From positions 26,003 to 90,002 of the forward strand of contig NZ_JRMP02000010.1 in NCBI RefSeq assembly GCF_000762875.2: a stretch of 64,000 nt of DNA, given 5' to 3'. The first letter of the stretch is position 1, and each line of letters starts with the position of its first letter. A model generated the notes under the pieces. It was not told where the DNA came from, made no database searches, and saw nothing but the letters and a program-made list of their open reading frames with translations. The stretch is from Helicobacter saguini. GTDB lineage: Bacteria > Campylobacterota > Campylobacteria > Campylobacterales > Helicobacteraceae. Positions 50,051 through 58,473 of this stretch are shown here, piece by piece. Both the position numbers and the translations under genes were made by a program.

Positions 50051-52183
50051 TTGGGTTTTGTAGAATCTAGATTCTATGAAAATAGCGAAAATACTAATTT
50101 AGATTCTAAAAAGTTAGGAAATATAGAATCTAATCATACAAAAAATTCTAATAACGCAAACTTTAAAGATAGCTTAGAATCTAATTTGCAAGATTCTAAA
50201 AACCTATCGCCCATAAGTGAAGAAGATTCTAATAATATTGTGGAAACTAATCTTTCACAACATTCGCAGTTACACTCTTTGAATCAATCTATTCCCACCC
50301 GACCACCCACTTGTAAGATTAAGTCAAAGAGTGTAACTGCGAATGTTAATTCTAATGAAAATATAGAATCTAGATTCTATGAAAATAGCAAAAATGATAA
50401 TTTAGATTCTAAAAAGTTAGGAAATATAGAATCTAATCATACAAAAGATTCTAAAAAAGTTATAGAATCTAATTTCCTATCGCCTATTAAACGTCCTAGA
50501 AACTTTACACAAAATAATCATGGCATTGTGATTTATAACGAGGGGCGGCAGTATTTTAGCGTGTTTCACCCTATTGTCGCGTATTTGGAAAGCATAAATT
50601 ATCCTTATACATATTACACAAGTAGCGAAAACGACCCGCTTTTAAGGCTCTCTAATAAATCGCAAAATATTATCGAATTTATCGGTGATAGTAATAAGGC
50701 GTATTTAAAGCTAAATGCGCTAAAGGCGGATATTGTGCTAATGACTACGCCCCAGCTTGATGTGCTGCAAATAAAGCGTAGCAAGGGTGTTGAGCATTAC
50801 TGCCACATTATCCATTCCCTGCCGCATGTGGATATTTATGAGATTTTTGCCCTTGATTATTTTGATAGCGTTTTTACTAATTCGCCTATACACACGGATT
50901 TTATTCGCCTTGTCGAGCAAAAGCGGGGCTTAAAACGCAAAAAGGTTGTGATTACAGGCTGCACTTATTTGGATTTTTTGGATTTGAAACTTAGGAGGTT
51001 ATTAGATTCTAATAAAAATATGGAATCTAAGAAGATGGATTCCCCCATCCCTTGCGGAGAGGGGTTAGGGGGGTGGGTAAATTCTACTTCCCAAAATAAT
51101 AAAATTATAAATAAACAAGAAGATTCTACAAAAACACAGAATCTAGATTCTAACAACGCACAAGATTCTAATAACGTCAAAGAAGATTCTAAAAGCCTAA
51201 CGCCCAACCAACGCAATATAAGTGAAAAAGATTCTATACAGCATTCGCACTCTCAAACTTCATATAAATCTATTCCCACCCGACCACCCTTTTTTAAGAT
51301 TGATACGAAGTTTGAGAGTGCGAATGCTAAATTAAATGAAAATACAGAATCTAATTTGCAAGATTCTATCCTAAACGCCGCTCACCACCCTACTATTAAT
51401 ATAGAATCTAACAAAGATTTTATATACGATAAAACCTTTAAAGATTCTAATAAAAAAATAGTGCTTATTTCGCCATCTTGGGGGCGTGAGGCACTTCTTA
51501 GCAAGTATGGAATGGCAATTATTAAGCCGCTTTTAGAATCTAATTTTAATGTGATAATTCGCCCGCATCCTCAGAGCCTAATTGCCGAAAAGCCACTATT
51601 AGATTCTATAAAAGAACAAACCAAAGGATACGCAAATATCGCTTACGACACAAATATCGATAATATTTACGCGATGCAGGTTGCGGATATTATGCTGGGT
51701 GATTTCTCTGGAATCTTATTTGACTTTTTATGCTTGTTTGAAAAGCCACTTGCGGTTATGGAGTTTCATTTTAATATCATAGGCTATGATTTGGAGGATA
51801 TTTATGATACGCCGTGGGTAAAGGGCGCGCTAGCTAAGATTGCAAAAAATATTAGTGTGGCTGATTTGCCAGCCTTGCCAAGTATCTTAGAATCTGCCCT
51901 AAATGATAAAAGTTTGCAAAATAATATAAAGGAAATGAAATCTCTTTTGTGGAAATATCAAGGCAGAAGTGCGGAAATTACGGCTTTGGAACTGCTAAAA
52001 ATACATAAAGAAATCTTGCTATCAAGACTAGATTCTAATATTTATCATAATCTTAGGTTTATTGATGATGTTTTGGATTTTAAAGAAAATATAGAATCTA
52101 ATCATACAACAGATTCTAAAAAAGTTACAGAATCTACTATCCTATCGCCCACCCACCACCCTATTATTGATAAAAAAAGGTAA
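50051..52183 (+). CDS. CDP-glycerol:glycerophosphotransferase (TagB/TagF-like) domain, 3' part of the phase-variable gene
   Basis: The domain shows GIVIYNEGRQYFSVFHPIV, HYCHIIHSLPHVDIY, VVITGCTYLDFL, VLISPSWGREALLSKYG, VIIRPHPQSL and IMLGDFSGILFDF, the donor-binding set of CDP-glycerol phosphotransferases that add glycerol phosphate to glycans. The frame is open upstream to the G tract, so the true protein probably starts at 49785. A separate ATG at 50051 without a good ribosome binding site could give a soluble form. The first ~150 residues and a block near 320-470 are AGAWTCT islands with two long hairpin elements and one TTAGGGGGG element. The catalytic blocks lie outside these. Confidence 0.83.
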   Translation: MGFVESRFYENSENTNLDSKKLGNIESNHTKNSNNANFKDSLESNLQDSKNLSPISEEDSNNIVETNLSQHSQLHSLNQSIPTRPPTCKIKSKSVTANVNSNENIESRFYENSKNDNLDSKKLGNIESNHTKDSKKVIESNFLSPIKRPRNFTQNNHGIVIYNEGRQYFSVFHPIVAYLESINYPYTYYTSSENDPLLRLSNKSQNIIEFIGDSNKAYLKLNALKADIVLMTTPQLDVLQIKRSKGVEHYCHIIHSLPHVDIYEIFALDYFDSVFTNSPIHTDFIRLVEQKRGLKRKKVVITGCTYLDFLDLKLRRLLDSNKNMESKKMDSPIPCGEGLGGWVNSTSQNNKIINKQEDSTKTQNLDSNNAQDSNNVKEDSKSLTPNQRNISEKDSIQHSHSQTSYKSIPTRPPFFKIDTKFESANAKLNENTESNLQDSILNAAHHPTINIESNKDFIYDKTFKDSNKKIVLISPSWGREALLSKYGMAIIKPLLESNFNVIIRPHPQSLIAEKPLLDSIKEQTKGYANIAYDTNIDNIYAMQVADIMLGDFSGILFDFLCLFEKPLAVMEFHFNIIGYDLEDIYDTPWVKGALAKIAKNISVADLPALPSILESALNDKSLQNNIKEMKSLLWKYQGRSAEITALELLKIHKEILLSRLDSNIYHNLRFIDDVLDFKENIESNHTTDSKKVTESTILSPTHHPIIDKKR
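50259..50347. repeat. long hairpin element 6 (in CGPTase-like gene), 24-bp perfect arms
   Basis: Arms are 50259-50282 and 50324-50347, starting AACATTCGCAGTTACACTC. The loop has CCCACCCGACCACCC on the coding strand. Its arms are nearly the same as those of element 8 (58657-58745), but the loop is in the opposite orientation. Confidence 0.9.
51040..51079. repeat. C/G-rich dispersed element with TTAGGGGGGTGGGTA core (copy 2)
   Basis: It begins TTCCCCCATCCCTTGCGG and ends TTAGGGGGGTGGGTA. It matches the copy at 19991-20033 in the GT8 gene but is here read as PCGEGLGGWVN. Confidence 0.7.
51240..51328. repeat. long hairpin element 7 (in CGPTase-like gene), 22-bp perfect arms
   Basis: Arms are 51240-51261 and 51307-51328, starting AGCATTCGCACTCTC. 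The loop has CCCACCCGACCACCC on the coding strand, as in element 6, but the arm core is different. Confidence 0.9.
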
Positions 52184-52189
52184 AAAGTT

Positions 52190-53035
52190 ATGAATATTAT
52201 AAGTGATGTTTTATATTATGTGTGTATTTTCCCTTTGGAGCAAGTGCTATCTTGGCTACTTGATAGGTGTATTAGATGGACTAGGAGTAGCGGGGCTGGT
52301 GTAATCTTGGCTAGTCTTATTATAAATATAATTCTTTTTAAACTATTTCTCTACACTGATAAAAAGGCAGCGCAAGAAGCGACACTAAAAGCAAAACTAG
52401 ATTCTAGAATCAAAGCGTGGAAAAGCGTGTATAAAGGTGCGAAACTTTACGCATTTACACAAACGCTTTATAGGCAAAATCATTATCATCCCATTTACGC
52501 ACTGCGAAGTCTTGGTGGCTTGAGCTTACAGATTCCATTTTTTTGGGCAATGTATTTGGTGATAAAAGATTCTAATAGTTTTAAAGAAAAAAGCTTTTTG
52601 TGGATAAGTGATTTGAGTTTGCCTGATAGTTTGAATCTTGCGGGACTTAGCATTCATTTATTGCCACTTTTGATGACACTTTTTACACTTATAAATGTGT
52701 ATTTTACATCTAGTGAGTTTGCCTCTCGTTTGCAGGGCGTGGCTATTTCACTGCTTTTCCTTGTGCTGCTTTATAATATGCCATCTGCCCTAGTGCTTTA
52801 CTGGTGTGTAAATATGTTTATAGCGATGGTAAAGACGATTGTTGCTACGCAAATACTCTCTAAAAATGAAAATATAGAATCTAATTTGCAAGATTCTATC
52901 CCAAACGCCCACTCTATAAATATCCTATCGCCCACCCACCACCCTATAAGTGAAGAAGATTCTATCCTAAACGCCGCTCACCACCCTATAAGTGAAAACG
53001 CCCACCACCCTATTCCAAAAGGTATAAAAGTATGA
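52190..53035 (+). CDS. YidC/Oxa1-like membrane insertase paralog
   Basis: The 281-aa protein has the Oxa1 core: FPLEQVLSWLLDRC before the first helix, ASLIINIILFKLFLY, a cytoplasmic hairpin (RIKAWKSVYKG and YRQNHYHPIYALRSLGG), then LQIPFFWAMYLVI and later helices ending TIVATQILSK. It is short and lacks the big periplasmic domain of housekeeping Gram-negative YidC, so it is likely a specialised paralog for this glycan cluster. The C-terminal ~50 residues are repeat-derived (SPTHHPISEEDS, NAAHHPISEN). Its stop overlaps the ATG of the next gene (ATGA). Confidence 0.78.
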   Translation: MNIISDVLYYVCIFPLEQVLSWLLDRCIRWTRSSGAGVILASLIINIILFKLFLYTDKKAAQEATLKAKLDSRIKAWKSVYKGAKLYAFTQTLYRQNHYHPIYALRSLGGLSLQIPFFWAMYLVIKDSNSFKEKSFLWISDLSLPDSLNLAGLSIHLLPLLMTLFTLINVYFTSSEFASRLQGVAISLLFLVLLYNMPSALVLYWCVNMFIAMVKTIVATQILSKNENIESNLQDSIPNAHSINILSPTHHPISEEDSILNAAHHPISENAHHPIPKGIKV

Positions 53036-54522
53036 AAGCAATAATCCTAGCCGCTGGTCGTGGGACAAGATTGCAACCACTCACACTTTTAAAGCCAAAG
53101 CCCTTGCTTGAAATAAAAGGCATAAGCATACTAGAAAATATGATAAATATACTGCGAAAAAGCGGTGTAAAAGACATAATAGTCGTTACAGGCTATAAAG
53201 CGGAAATGTTTAAGCCCTTAGCAAAAAGGCTAAAATTTAAACAAATAATCTATAAAGACTACGCTACAAAAAATTCGGCTGCATCGCTAAAATTAGTCAA
53301 AGATGAGATAACTAAAGGAACTATAATACTAAATGCTGACCTTTATCTTACAAAAGATTTTTTAAGCTACAAAAGGGCGAATGTTTCACAAATTATCGCA
53401 CAAGAATTTAAGCAATCACAAGATAGCTTTTGGGGCTACATTACAGATTCTAACTTTAAGATTTTAGATATTGATTTAAATGCGACTAATGGCTTTGGCG
53501 ATGGCGTGGCGATTTTAGATAATGAAAGTGATATTGCGATATTAAAAAATGAGATTGATAAAATCGATGATAATCAATACTGGGAATATAGCATTTTAAA
53601 TAGCCTTAAAAAAATTGATTTTTACTGCTTTAGTGCTAACTTTTATGTAGAAATTGATAGTTTTAAAGACGCGTTAAGAAATAATCTACTAACGCCGCAA
53701 GATATTGCAATGCAATGCAGTGAAAATGCCAAAATACAAAGGCTAGGCGGTATTACAAATATTAATTATAAAATAAGATTCAATAAAGAAAATAAAGTGA
53801 TTAGAATCTCGCGTTTGGGCTTAGAAAATATCATTGATATAAATGTAGAAAAGCGTGTTTTAGGGCTTTTGCAGGGCTTAGATATTACGCCTAAAAGTGA
53901 GTTTTTTGATACTATAAAATTAAGCGATTTTTTGCAAGGCTATAGAATCTTATCTAGTAAAGATTTAAAAAATCAAAAGATTATATTTCCATTATTGATA
54001 AAAAATCTAAAAAAACTTCATAGCATTGATTGCAGAAACGCGGATATTCCGCGATATTTTTTAAGTGAAGAGATAGCAAAATATGAAAAACTAACAAATG
54101 TTAGAATCTTAACGACTTTGGAACACAAAAAGTTAATGGATATTGCGCGTAACTTAGATTCTAAGGAATTTGTGCTTTGCCATCGCGATTTGCAAATGCC
54201 AAATATTATGTTTAATGGCAGTGATATTAAATTCATTGATTTTGAATACGCTGGGCTATCGTGCGTAGAGTGGGAAATAGGGAATATGTGTAGCGAATTG
54301 CAATTTAGCAAGGGCGAAATTTTGGAATTTTTGGAAATGTGGAATGTGGAATCCGCAAAGATTCTAACCTACAAAGACGTCTTAAGTGGAATGCTAATAA
54401 GCAACTATATTTGGGCTTTATGGGGCTTTATCTACGATAGATTCGACTTAGCGCGTGAATATATTTCGCGTTTAGATTCTAATATTAAGGAAATAAATAA
54501 TGAAACTAGATTCTACAAATAA
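53032..54522 (+). CDS. fused LicC-like nucleotidyltransferase and LicA-like choline/ethanolamine kinase
   Basis: Residues 1-225 form a sugar/choline-phosphate nucleotidyltransferase: IILAAGRGTRLQPLT, PKPLLEIKG, ATKNSAASLKL and ILNADLYLTKD. From about 235 to the end is an APH/choline-kinase fold: NINYKIRF, the catalytic LCHRDLQMPNIMF near residue 383 and the metal-binding FIDFEYAG. In other bacteria LicA phosphorylates choline and LicC makes CDP-choline, which a transferase puts on surface glycans; here the two are one chain. Choline versus ethanolamine cannot be told. The end overlaps the next gene by 23 bases, and there are few repeats, so this gene has been spared. Confidence 0.83.
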   Translation: MKAIILAAGRGTRLQPLTLLKPKPLLEIKGISILENMINILRKSGVKDIIVVTGYKAEMFKPLAKRLKFKQIIYKDYATKNSAASLKLVKDEITKGTIILNADLYLTKDFLSYKRANVSQIIAQEFKQSQDSFWGYITDSNFKILDIDLNATNGFGDGVAILDNESDIAILKNEIDKIDDNQYWEYSILNSLKKIDFYCFSANFYVEIDSFKDALRNNLLTPQDIAMQCSENAKIQRLGGITNINYKIRFNKENKVIRISRLGLENIIDINVEKRVLGLLQGLDITPKSEFFDTIKLSDFLQGYRILSSKDLKNQKIIFPLLIKNLKKLHSIDCRNADIPRYFLSEEIAKYEKLTNVRILTTLEHKKLMDIARNLDSKEFVLCHRDLQMPNIMFNGSDIKFIDFEYAGLSCVEWEIGNMCSELQFSKGEILEFLEMWNVESAKILTYKDVLSGMLISNYIWALWGFIYDRFDLAREYISRLDSNIKEINNETRFYK

Positions 54523-56461
54523 AGTCATTGCGAGTGATAGCGAAGCAATCCACACAAAAGATTCTAAAATGGATTGCCACGATTTAGATTCTAACAAATC
54601 TAAATCTCGCAATGACAACCAAAACGCCACCACACAAGATTCTATCACAAAATGGATTTTAGCAAATATCTCCTTTATGCTACTTGTATTTTCGCCATTA
54701 AATGTGTATGTTAGTGGGCTTTATGAGTTTGAGCTAGATTATATGTTGCCTACGATTTTGGTGCTTTTTGGCTCATTTTTACTTTTATATTTTTCGCTAA
54801 TTTATTTATGTAGCTTTTTTAATGGCTTTAGATTCTATAAATTTATTGTGATATTTTTTAATATTTTGTTGCTTGTTGGCTTTTGTTATACATTTATTTT
54901 TGTTGGTGATTATGGGCTTATGAGTTATTTTATATTTGATAGATTGCCTAGTGTTAGCGAGATTCAAAGGGTAATTGATATTTTTGTGATTATATGTTGC
55001 ATTGTTTTAGGATATTTTTTACTAAAATTTAGATTCTATATCAACATACTAAAAGTTCTATTTATTGTAATGTTTTGCATTAGTAGTTTAAATATTTATA
55101 AGGTTGTAGAATATATTATAACGCATAAAAATATAGAATCTACTCCTGTCATTGCGAACGATAGCGAAGCAATCCAAAAAGAAGATTCTAACAAAATACA
55201 GAATCTAGATTCTAAACAAAGCGACCCTGTATTTAACTTTTCTACAACGCAAAAGAATATCTTAGTAATTTTACTAGACAACGCCGATGGCTACTTTATG
55301 AAAGAGCATATAGAATCTAAAAAATATGATAATCTTTTTAACTCTTTTAAAGGCTTTAGATTCTATAAAAACGCACTATCAACTTCCACTTTTACCCTGC
55401 CAACTTTAACAAGCGTAATAGCAGGGAAATACTACACAGCCTATAATATCAATCATCGCCAAATAGATTCAGTGCAAGAAGAAATAGCAAAAGGCTTTGC
55501 TATGATTTTTAACGCCTTTTATGATTCTAGCTTTAATATAGCGGCAATCTTAGATAATCCACTAGATGAGCGATATTTTAAGCCTTTGGTAAAAGATTCT
55601 AACAATATAATTTTTAATGCTACAAAATATGAAAATTTATATCGACAAGCTCATAAAGACGAGCTAAAAAATCTTATTTCAAATCCTATTCCTTTGGCAA
55701 ATCTATTTTCAGTTTCTGTATTTAAATTTGTGCCATATTCGTTTCGCTCTAGCATTTATAAAGGTGGTGCGTGGCTATTTAATACTCGTTACGCTCAAGT
55801 GTATTCAATCGCTAAAATGGACGCATTTCAAAAGCTTATTTCAAATACGCAAAATAAACCCACATTTAAATTTTTCCATTTTGATGTAACGCATAATCCT
55901 TACTTTGTAGATTCTAATTGCAAATATGTCGTTACAAATAAGGAGCGTGATATGATGGATGCTCATAAGCAAACCGAAATTTGCTCTTTGAAAATCCTAG
56001 CAAATGTGTTTGAAAAAATGAAAAAACTTGATATTTATGATAATACGCAAATTTTCATTGTAAGCGACCACGGGGCGATGATGCAAACTTTTGCCTTGCC
56101 TTCAAAATTAAATCACGCCGCAACGCTTTTTTATAAGCCATTTAATGCGAGTGATAATCTGCAAATAGATTCTACAAATGTAGTTAATTACGACATTGCA
56201 AGTATTTATTGCGAAAATATTTCGGCTTTATCGCCTTGTCCTAATGTAGATTCTAATATTTTGGAAAATTCGCGTGAAAGAAAGATTCTAACCTATAAAT
56301 TTGTCCCGCAAAAAGATACGCCAAAAGGCAAAATTATAAAAATAGATGATTACCACATTTTTAAAGGCGGTGATATTTATGATTCTAAAAACTGGGAAGT
56401 GGTGAAAGAGAGTGATATAAATAAAATACAGAATCTAGATTCTATCACTTTTAGATTCTAA
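54500..56461 (+). CDS. sulfatase-fold membrane phosphotransferase, tandem copy 1
   Basis: The ATG at 54500 follows TTAAGGAAATAAATA and lies inside the end of the LicC-LicA gene. The 653-aa protein has five membrane helices at about residues 50-215 and then an alkaline-phosphatase-superfamily domain: ILVILLDNADGYF (metal Asp), STSTFTLPTLTSVIAGKYY (candidate Thr/Ser nucleophile), FKFFHFDVTHNPY and FIVSDHGAMM (metal Asp-His). Such proteins move phosphoethanolamine or phosphoglycerol onto glycans in the periplasm. The N terminus has a TCATTGCGAG-type element and the end has NLDSI repeats. The membrane part is almost identical to that of the next gene. Confidence 0.8.
   Translation: MKLDSTNKVIASDSEAIHTKDSKMDCHDLDSNKSKSRNDNQNATTQDSITKWILANISFMLLVFSPLNVYVSGLYEFELDYMLPTILVLFGSFLLLYFSLIYLCSFFNGFRFYKFIVIFFNILLLVGFCYTFIFVGDYGLMSYFIFDRLPSVSEIQRVIDIFVIICCIVLGYFLLKFRFYINILKVLFIVMFCISSLNIYKVVEYIITHKNIESTPVIANDSEAIQKEDSNKIQNLDSKQSDPVFNFSTTQKNILVILLDNADGYFMKEHIESKKYDNLFNSFKGFRFYKNALSTSTFTLPTLTSVIAGKYYTAYNINHRQIDSVQEEIAKGFAMIFNAFYDSSFNIAAILDNPLDERYFKPLVKDSNNIIFNATKYENLYRQAHKDELKNLISNPIPLANLFSVSVFKFVPYSFRSSIYKGGAWLFNTRYAQVYSIAKMDAFQKLISNTQNKPTFKFFHFDVTHNPYFVDSNCKYVVTNKERDMMDAHKQTEICSLKILANVFEKMKKLDIYDNTQIFIVSDHGAMMQTFALPSKLNHAATLFYKPFNASDNLQIDSTNVVNYDIASIYCENISALSPCPNVDSNILENSRERKILTYKFVPQKDTPKGKIIKIDDYHIFKGGDIYDSKNWEVVKESDINKIQNLDSITFRF
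54524..54616. repeat. TCATTGCGAG/CTCGCAATGA element in sulfatase-fold gene 1
   Basis: GTCATTGCGAG at 54524-54534 is inverted as CTCGCAATGAC at 54606-54616; inside, GCAATCC (54545-54551) faces GGATTGCC (54571-54578). It encodes VIASDSEAIH in frame. Elements with the same ends occur at 57120-57243 and as halves near 55146 and 60247-60295. Confidence 0.8.
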
Positions 56462-56478
56462 TATTAAGGAAATAAATA

Positions 56479-58473
56479 ATGAAAAATAGGCTAGATTCTA
56501 CAAATAAAAATGTTACTTTAGATAAAAAAGATTCTAATAGTATTATAGAATCTAAAAACCTAAACGCCGCCTCTATAAATGAAAAAGATTCTAACGACCA
56601 AAATTTCGCCACACACAAACAAGATTCTATCACAAAATGGATTTTAGCAAATATCTCCTTTATGCTACTTGTATTTTCGCCCTTAAATGTGTATGTTAGC
56701 GGACTTTATGAGTTTGAGCTAGAGTATATGATGCCGACAATTTTAGTGCTTTTTGGCTCATTTTTGCTACTTTATTTTTCGCTAATTTATTTGTGTAGCT
56801 TTTTTAATGGCTTTAGATTCTATAAATTTATTGTGATATTTTTTAATATTTTGTTGCTTGTTGGCTTTTGTTATACATTTATTTTTGTGGGTGATTATGG
56901 GCTTATGAGTTATTTTATCTTTGATAAGTTGCCTAGTGTTAGCAAGACGCAAAGGGTAATTGATATTTTTGTGATTATTTGTTGCATTGTTTTAGGATAT
57001 TTTTTACTAAAATTTAGATTCTATATCAACACACTAAAAGTTCTATTTATTGTAATGTTTTGCATTTCAAGTTTAAATATTTATAAGGTTATAGAATATA
57101 TTATAACGCATAAAAATATGTCATTGCGAGAATTTTCACAAGAAAATTCGTGGCAATCCATTGAAAAAATGTGTAACATAGAATCTAATTTTCAAAATAA
57201 TATAGATTGCCACGAATTTGTTAGCACAAATTCTCGCAATGACGACCTAAAAACAGACCCTGTATTTAACTTTTCTACAACGCAAAAGAATATCTTAGTA
57301 ATAATCCTAGATAGAGCCGATGGCTATTACTTTAAGGAGCATTATAAAAATCATAAAGATTTATTTGCTAACTTTACTGGATTTACATATTTTCCTAATG
57401 CTATATCTACTTCAGGCTCGACACTGCCTACTTTGACTAGCATTATCGCTGGAAAGTATTACACCGCTTATAATATTAATAACCGCAAAGTAAAAGATTC
57501 ACTAAGTAATGAAATAGCTCGTGGCTATGCTTCAATCCTAAATGCCTTTTATGATTCTAATTATGAAGTGGGCGATATACTTGATTATCCACTTGATTAC
57601 AAAGACTTATATCCATTGCTAAAAGATAAAAATAAAACAACTTATGATTTTAAAAAATATGATGATATATATAAACTCATACATAAAGATACTGCTTTTG
57701 CACTAGATGATAATGCTAAGATTCCATTATCTAGGCTTTTTTCTATCGGTATTTTTAAGTTTGTCCCCTACTTTTTACGACCTGCTATATATAAAGAAGG
57801 TAGGTGGTTTTTTAATACAAATATACCTGTGGGCTTTGGCTCATATATCGTTATGGAATCTTTTAGAGATTTTATCTCAAATACCGCTAGTAAGCCGACT
57901 TTTAAGTTTTTCCACTTAAGCATTACACATCCGCCTTACATCGTAGATTCTAACTGCAATCCTACGCTACCAACAAATAATCACAAAGATACTGAAATAT
58001 GTGCTATAAAAATGCTAAATCAAATAATAGAAAAAATGAAAACCTTAGATATTTATGATAATACGCAGATTTTTATCCTAAGCGACCACGGCATAGAATC
58101 TAGTGCATTGCCTATTCATTACAATTTGACAATTCCATTTTTTTACAAACCTTTTAATGCTAAAGGAAATCTAAAAATAGATTCTAGCAATATTGTAAAT
58201 TATGATATTGCAAGTATTTATTGTGAAAATATTGCTAATTTGTCGCCCTGTCCTAATGTAGATTCTAATATCTTAAAGCATTTGGATAAAAAGCGAAATA
58301 TTCTAACCTTTAGAATCAAAGACTGGGAAATAGAAAAGCAAGGCAAAAACGAATTTTATTTAAAGGATTTTTACATATTTAAAGGCGGAGATATTTATGA
58401 TTCTAAAAACTGGGAAAGTGTGAAAGAGAGTGATATAAATAAAATACAGAATCTAGATTCTATAAAGCATTGA
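56479..58473 (+). CDS. sulfatase-fold membrane phosphotransferase, tandem copy 2
   Basis: The 664-aa paralog of the preceding gene has the same leader (TTAAGGAAATAAATA). The five-helix membrane part, from TKWILANISFMLLVFSP to EYIITHKN, is nearly identical. The catalytic part is clearly divergent: ILVIILDRADGYY, AISTSGSTLPTLTSIIAGKYY, FFHLSITHPPYIVDSNC and FILSDHGIESS. The metal and nucleophile sites seem intact, so a different acceptor or donor is possible. A TCATTGCGAG-type element (57120-57243) sits between the two domains, and the last residues again are IQNLDSI. The two genes could take turns or recombine. Confidence 0.8.
   Translation: MKNRLDSTNKNVTLDKKDSNSIIESKNLNAASINEKDSNDQNFATHKQDSITKWILANISFMLLVFSPLNVYVSGLYEFELEYMMPTILVLFGSFLLLYFSLIYLCSFFNGFRFYKFIVIFFNILLLVGFCYTFIFVGDYGLMSYFIFDKLPSVSKTQRVIDIFVIICCIVLGYFLLKFRFYINTLKVLFIVMFCISSLNIYKVIEYIITHKNMSLREFSQENSWQSIEKMCNIESNFQNNIDCHEFVSTNSRNDDLKTDPVFNFSTTQKNILVIILDRADGYYFKEHYKNHKDLFANFTGFTYFPNAISTSGSTLPTLTSIIAGKYYTAYNINNRKVKDSLSNEIARGYASILNAFYDSNYEVGDILDYPLDYKDLYPLLKDKNKTTYDFKKYDDIYKLIHKDTAFALDDNAKIPLSRLFSIGIFKFVPYFLRPAIYKEGRWFFNTNIPVGFGSYIVMESFRDFISNTASKPTFKFFHLSITHPPYIVDSNCNPTLPTNNHKDTEICAIKMLNQIIEKMKTLDIYDNTQIFILSDHGIESSALPIHYNLTIPFFYKPFNAKGNLKIDSSNIVNYDIASIYCENIANLSPCPNVDSNILKHLDKKRNILTFRIKDWEIEKQGKNEFYLKDFYIFKGGDIYDSKNWESVKESDINKIQNLDSIKH
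57120..57243. repeat. TCATTGCGAG/CTCGCAATGA element in sulfatase-fold gene 2
   Basis: GTCATTGCGAGAATT at 57120 is inverted as AATTCTCGCAATGAC ending at 57243. Inside, ATTCGTGGCAATC faces GATTGCCACGAAT, so the element folds into nested stems. It lies between the membrane and catalytic domains, at the same place as a half-element in copy 1 (about 55146). Confidence 0.8.
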
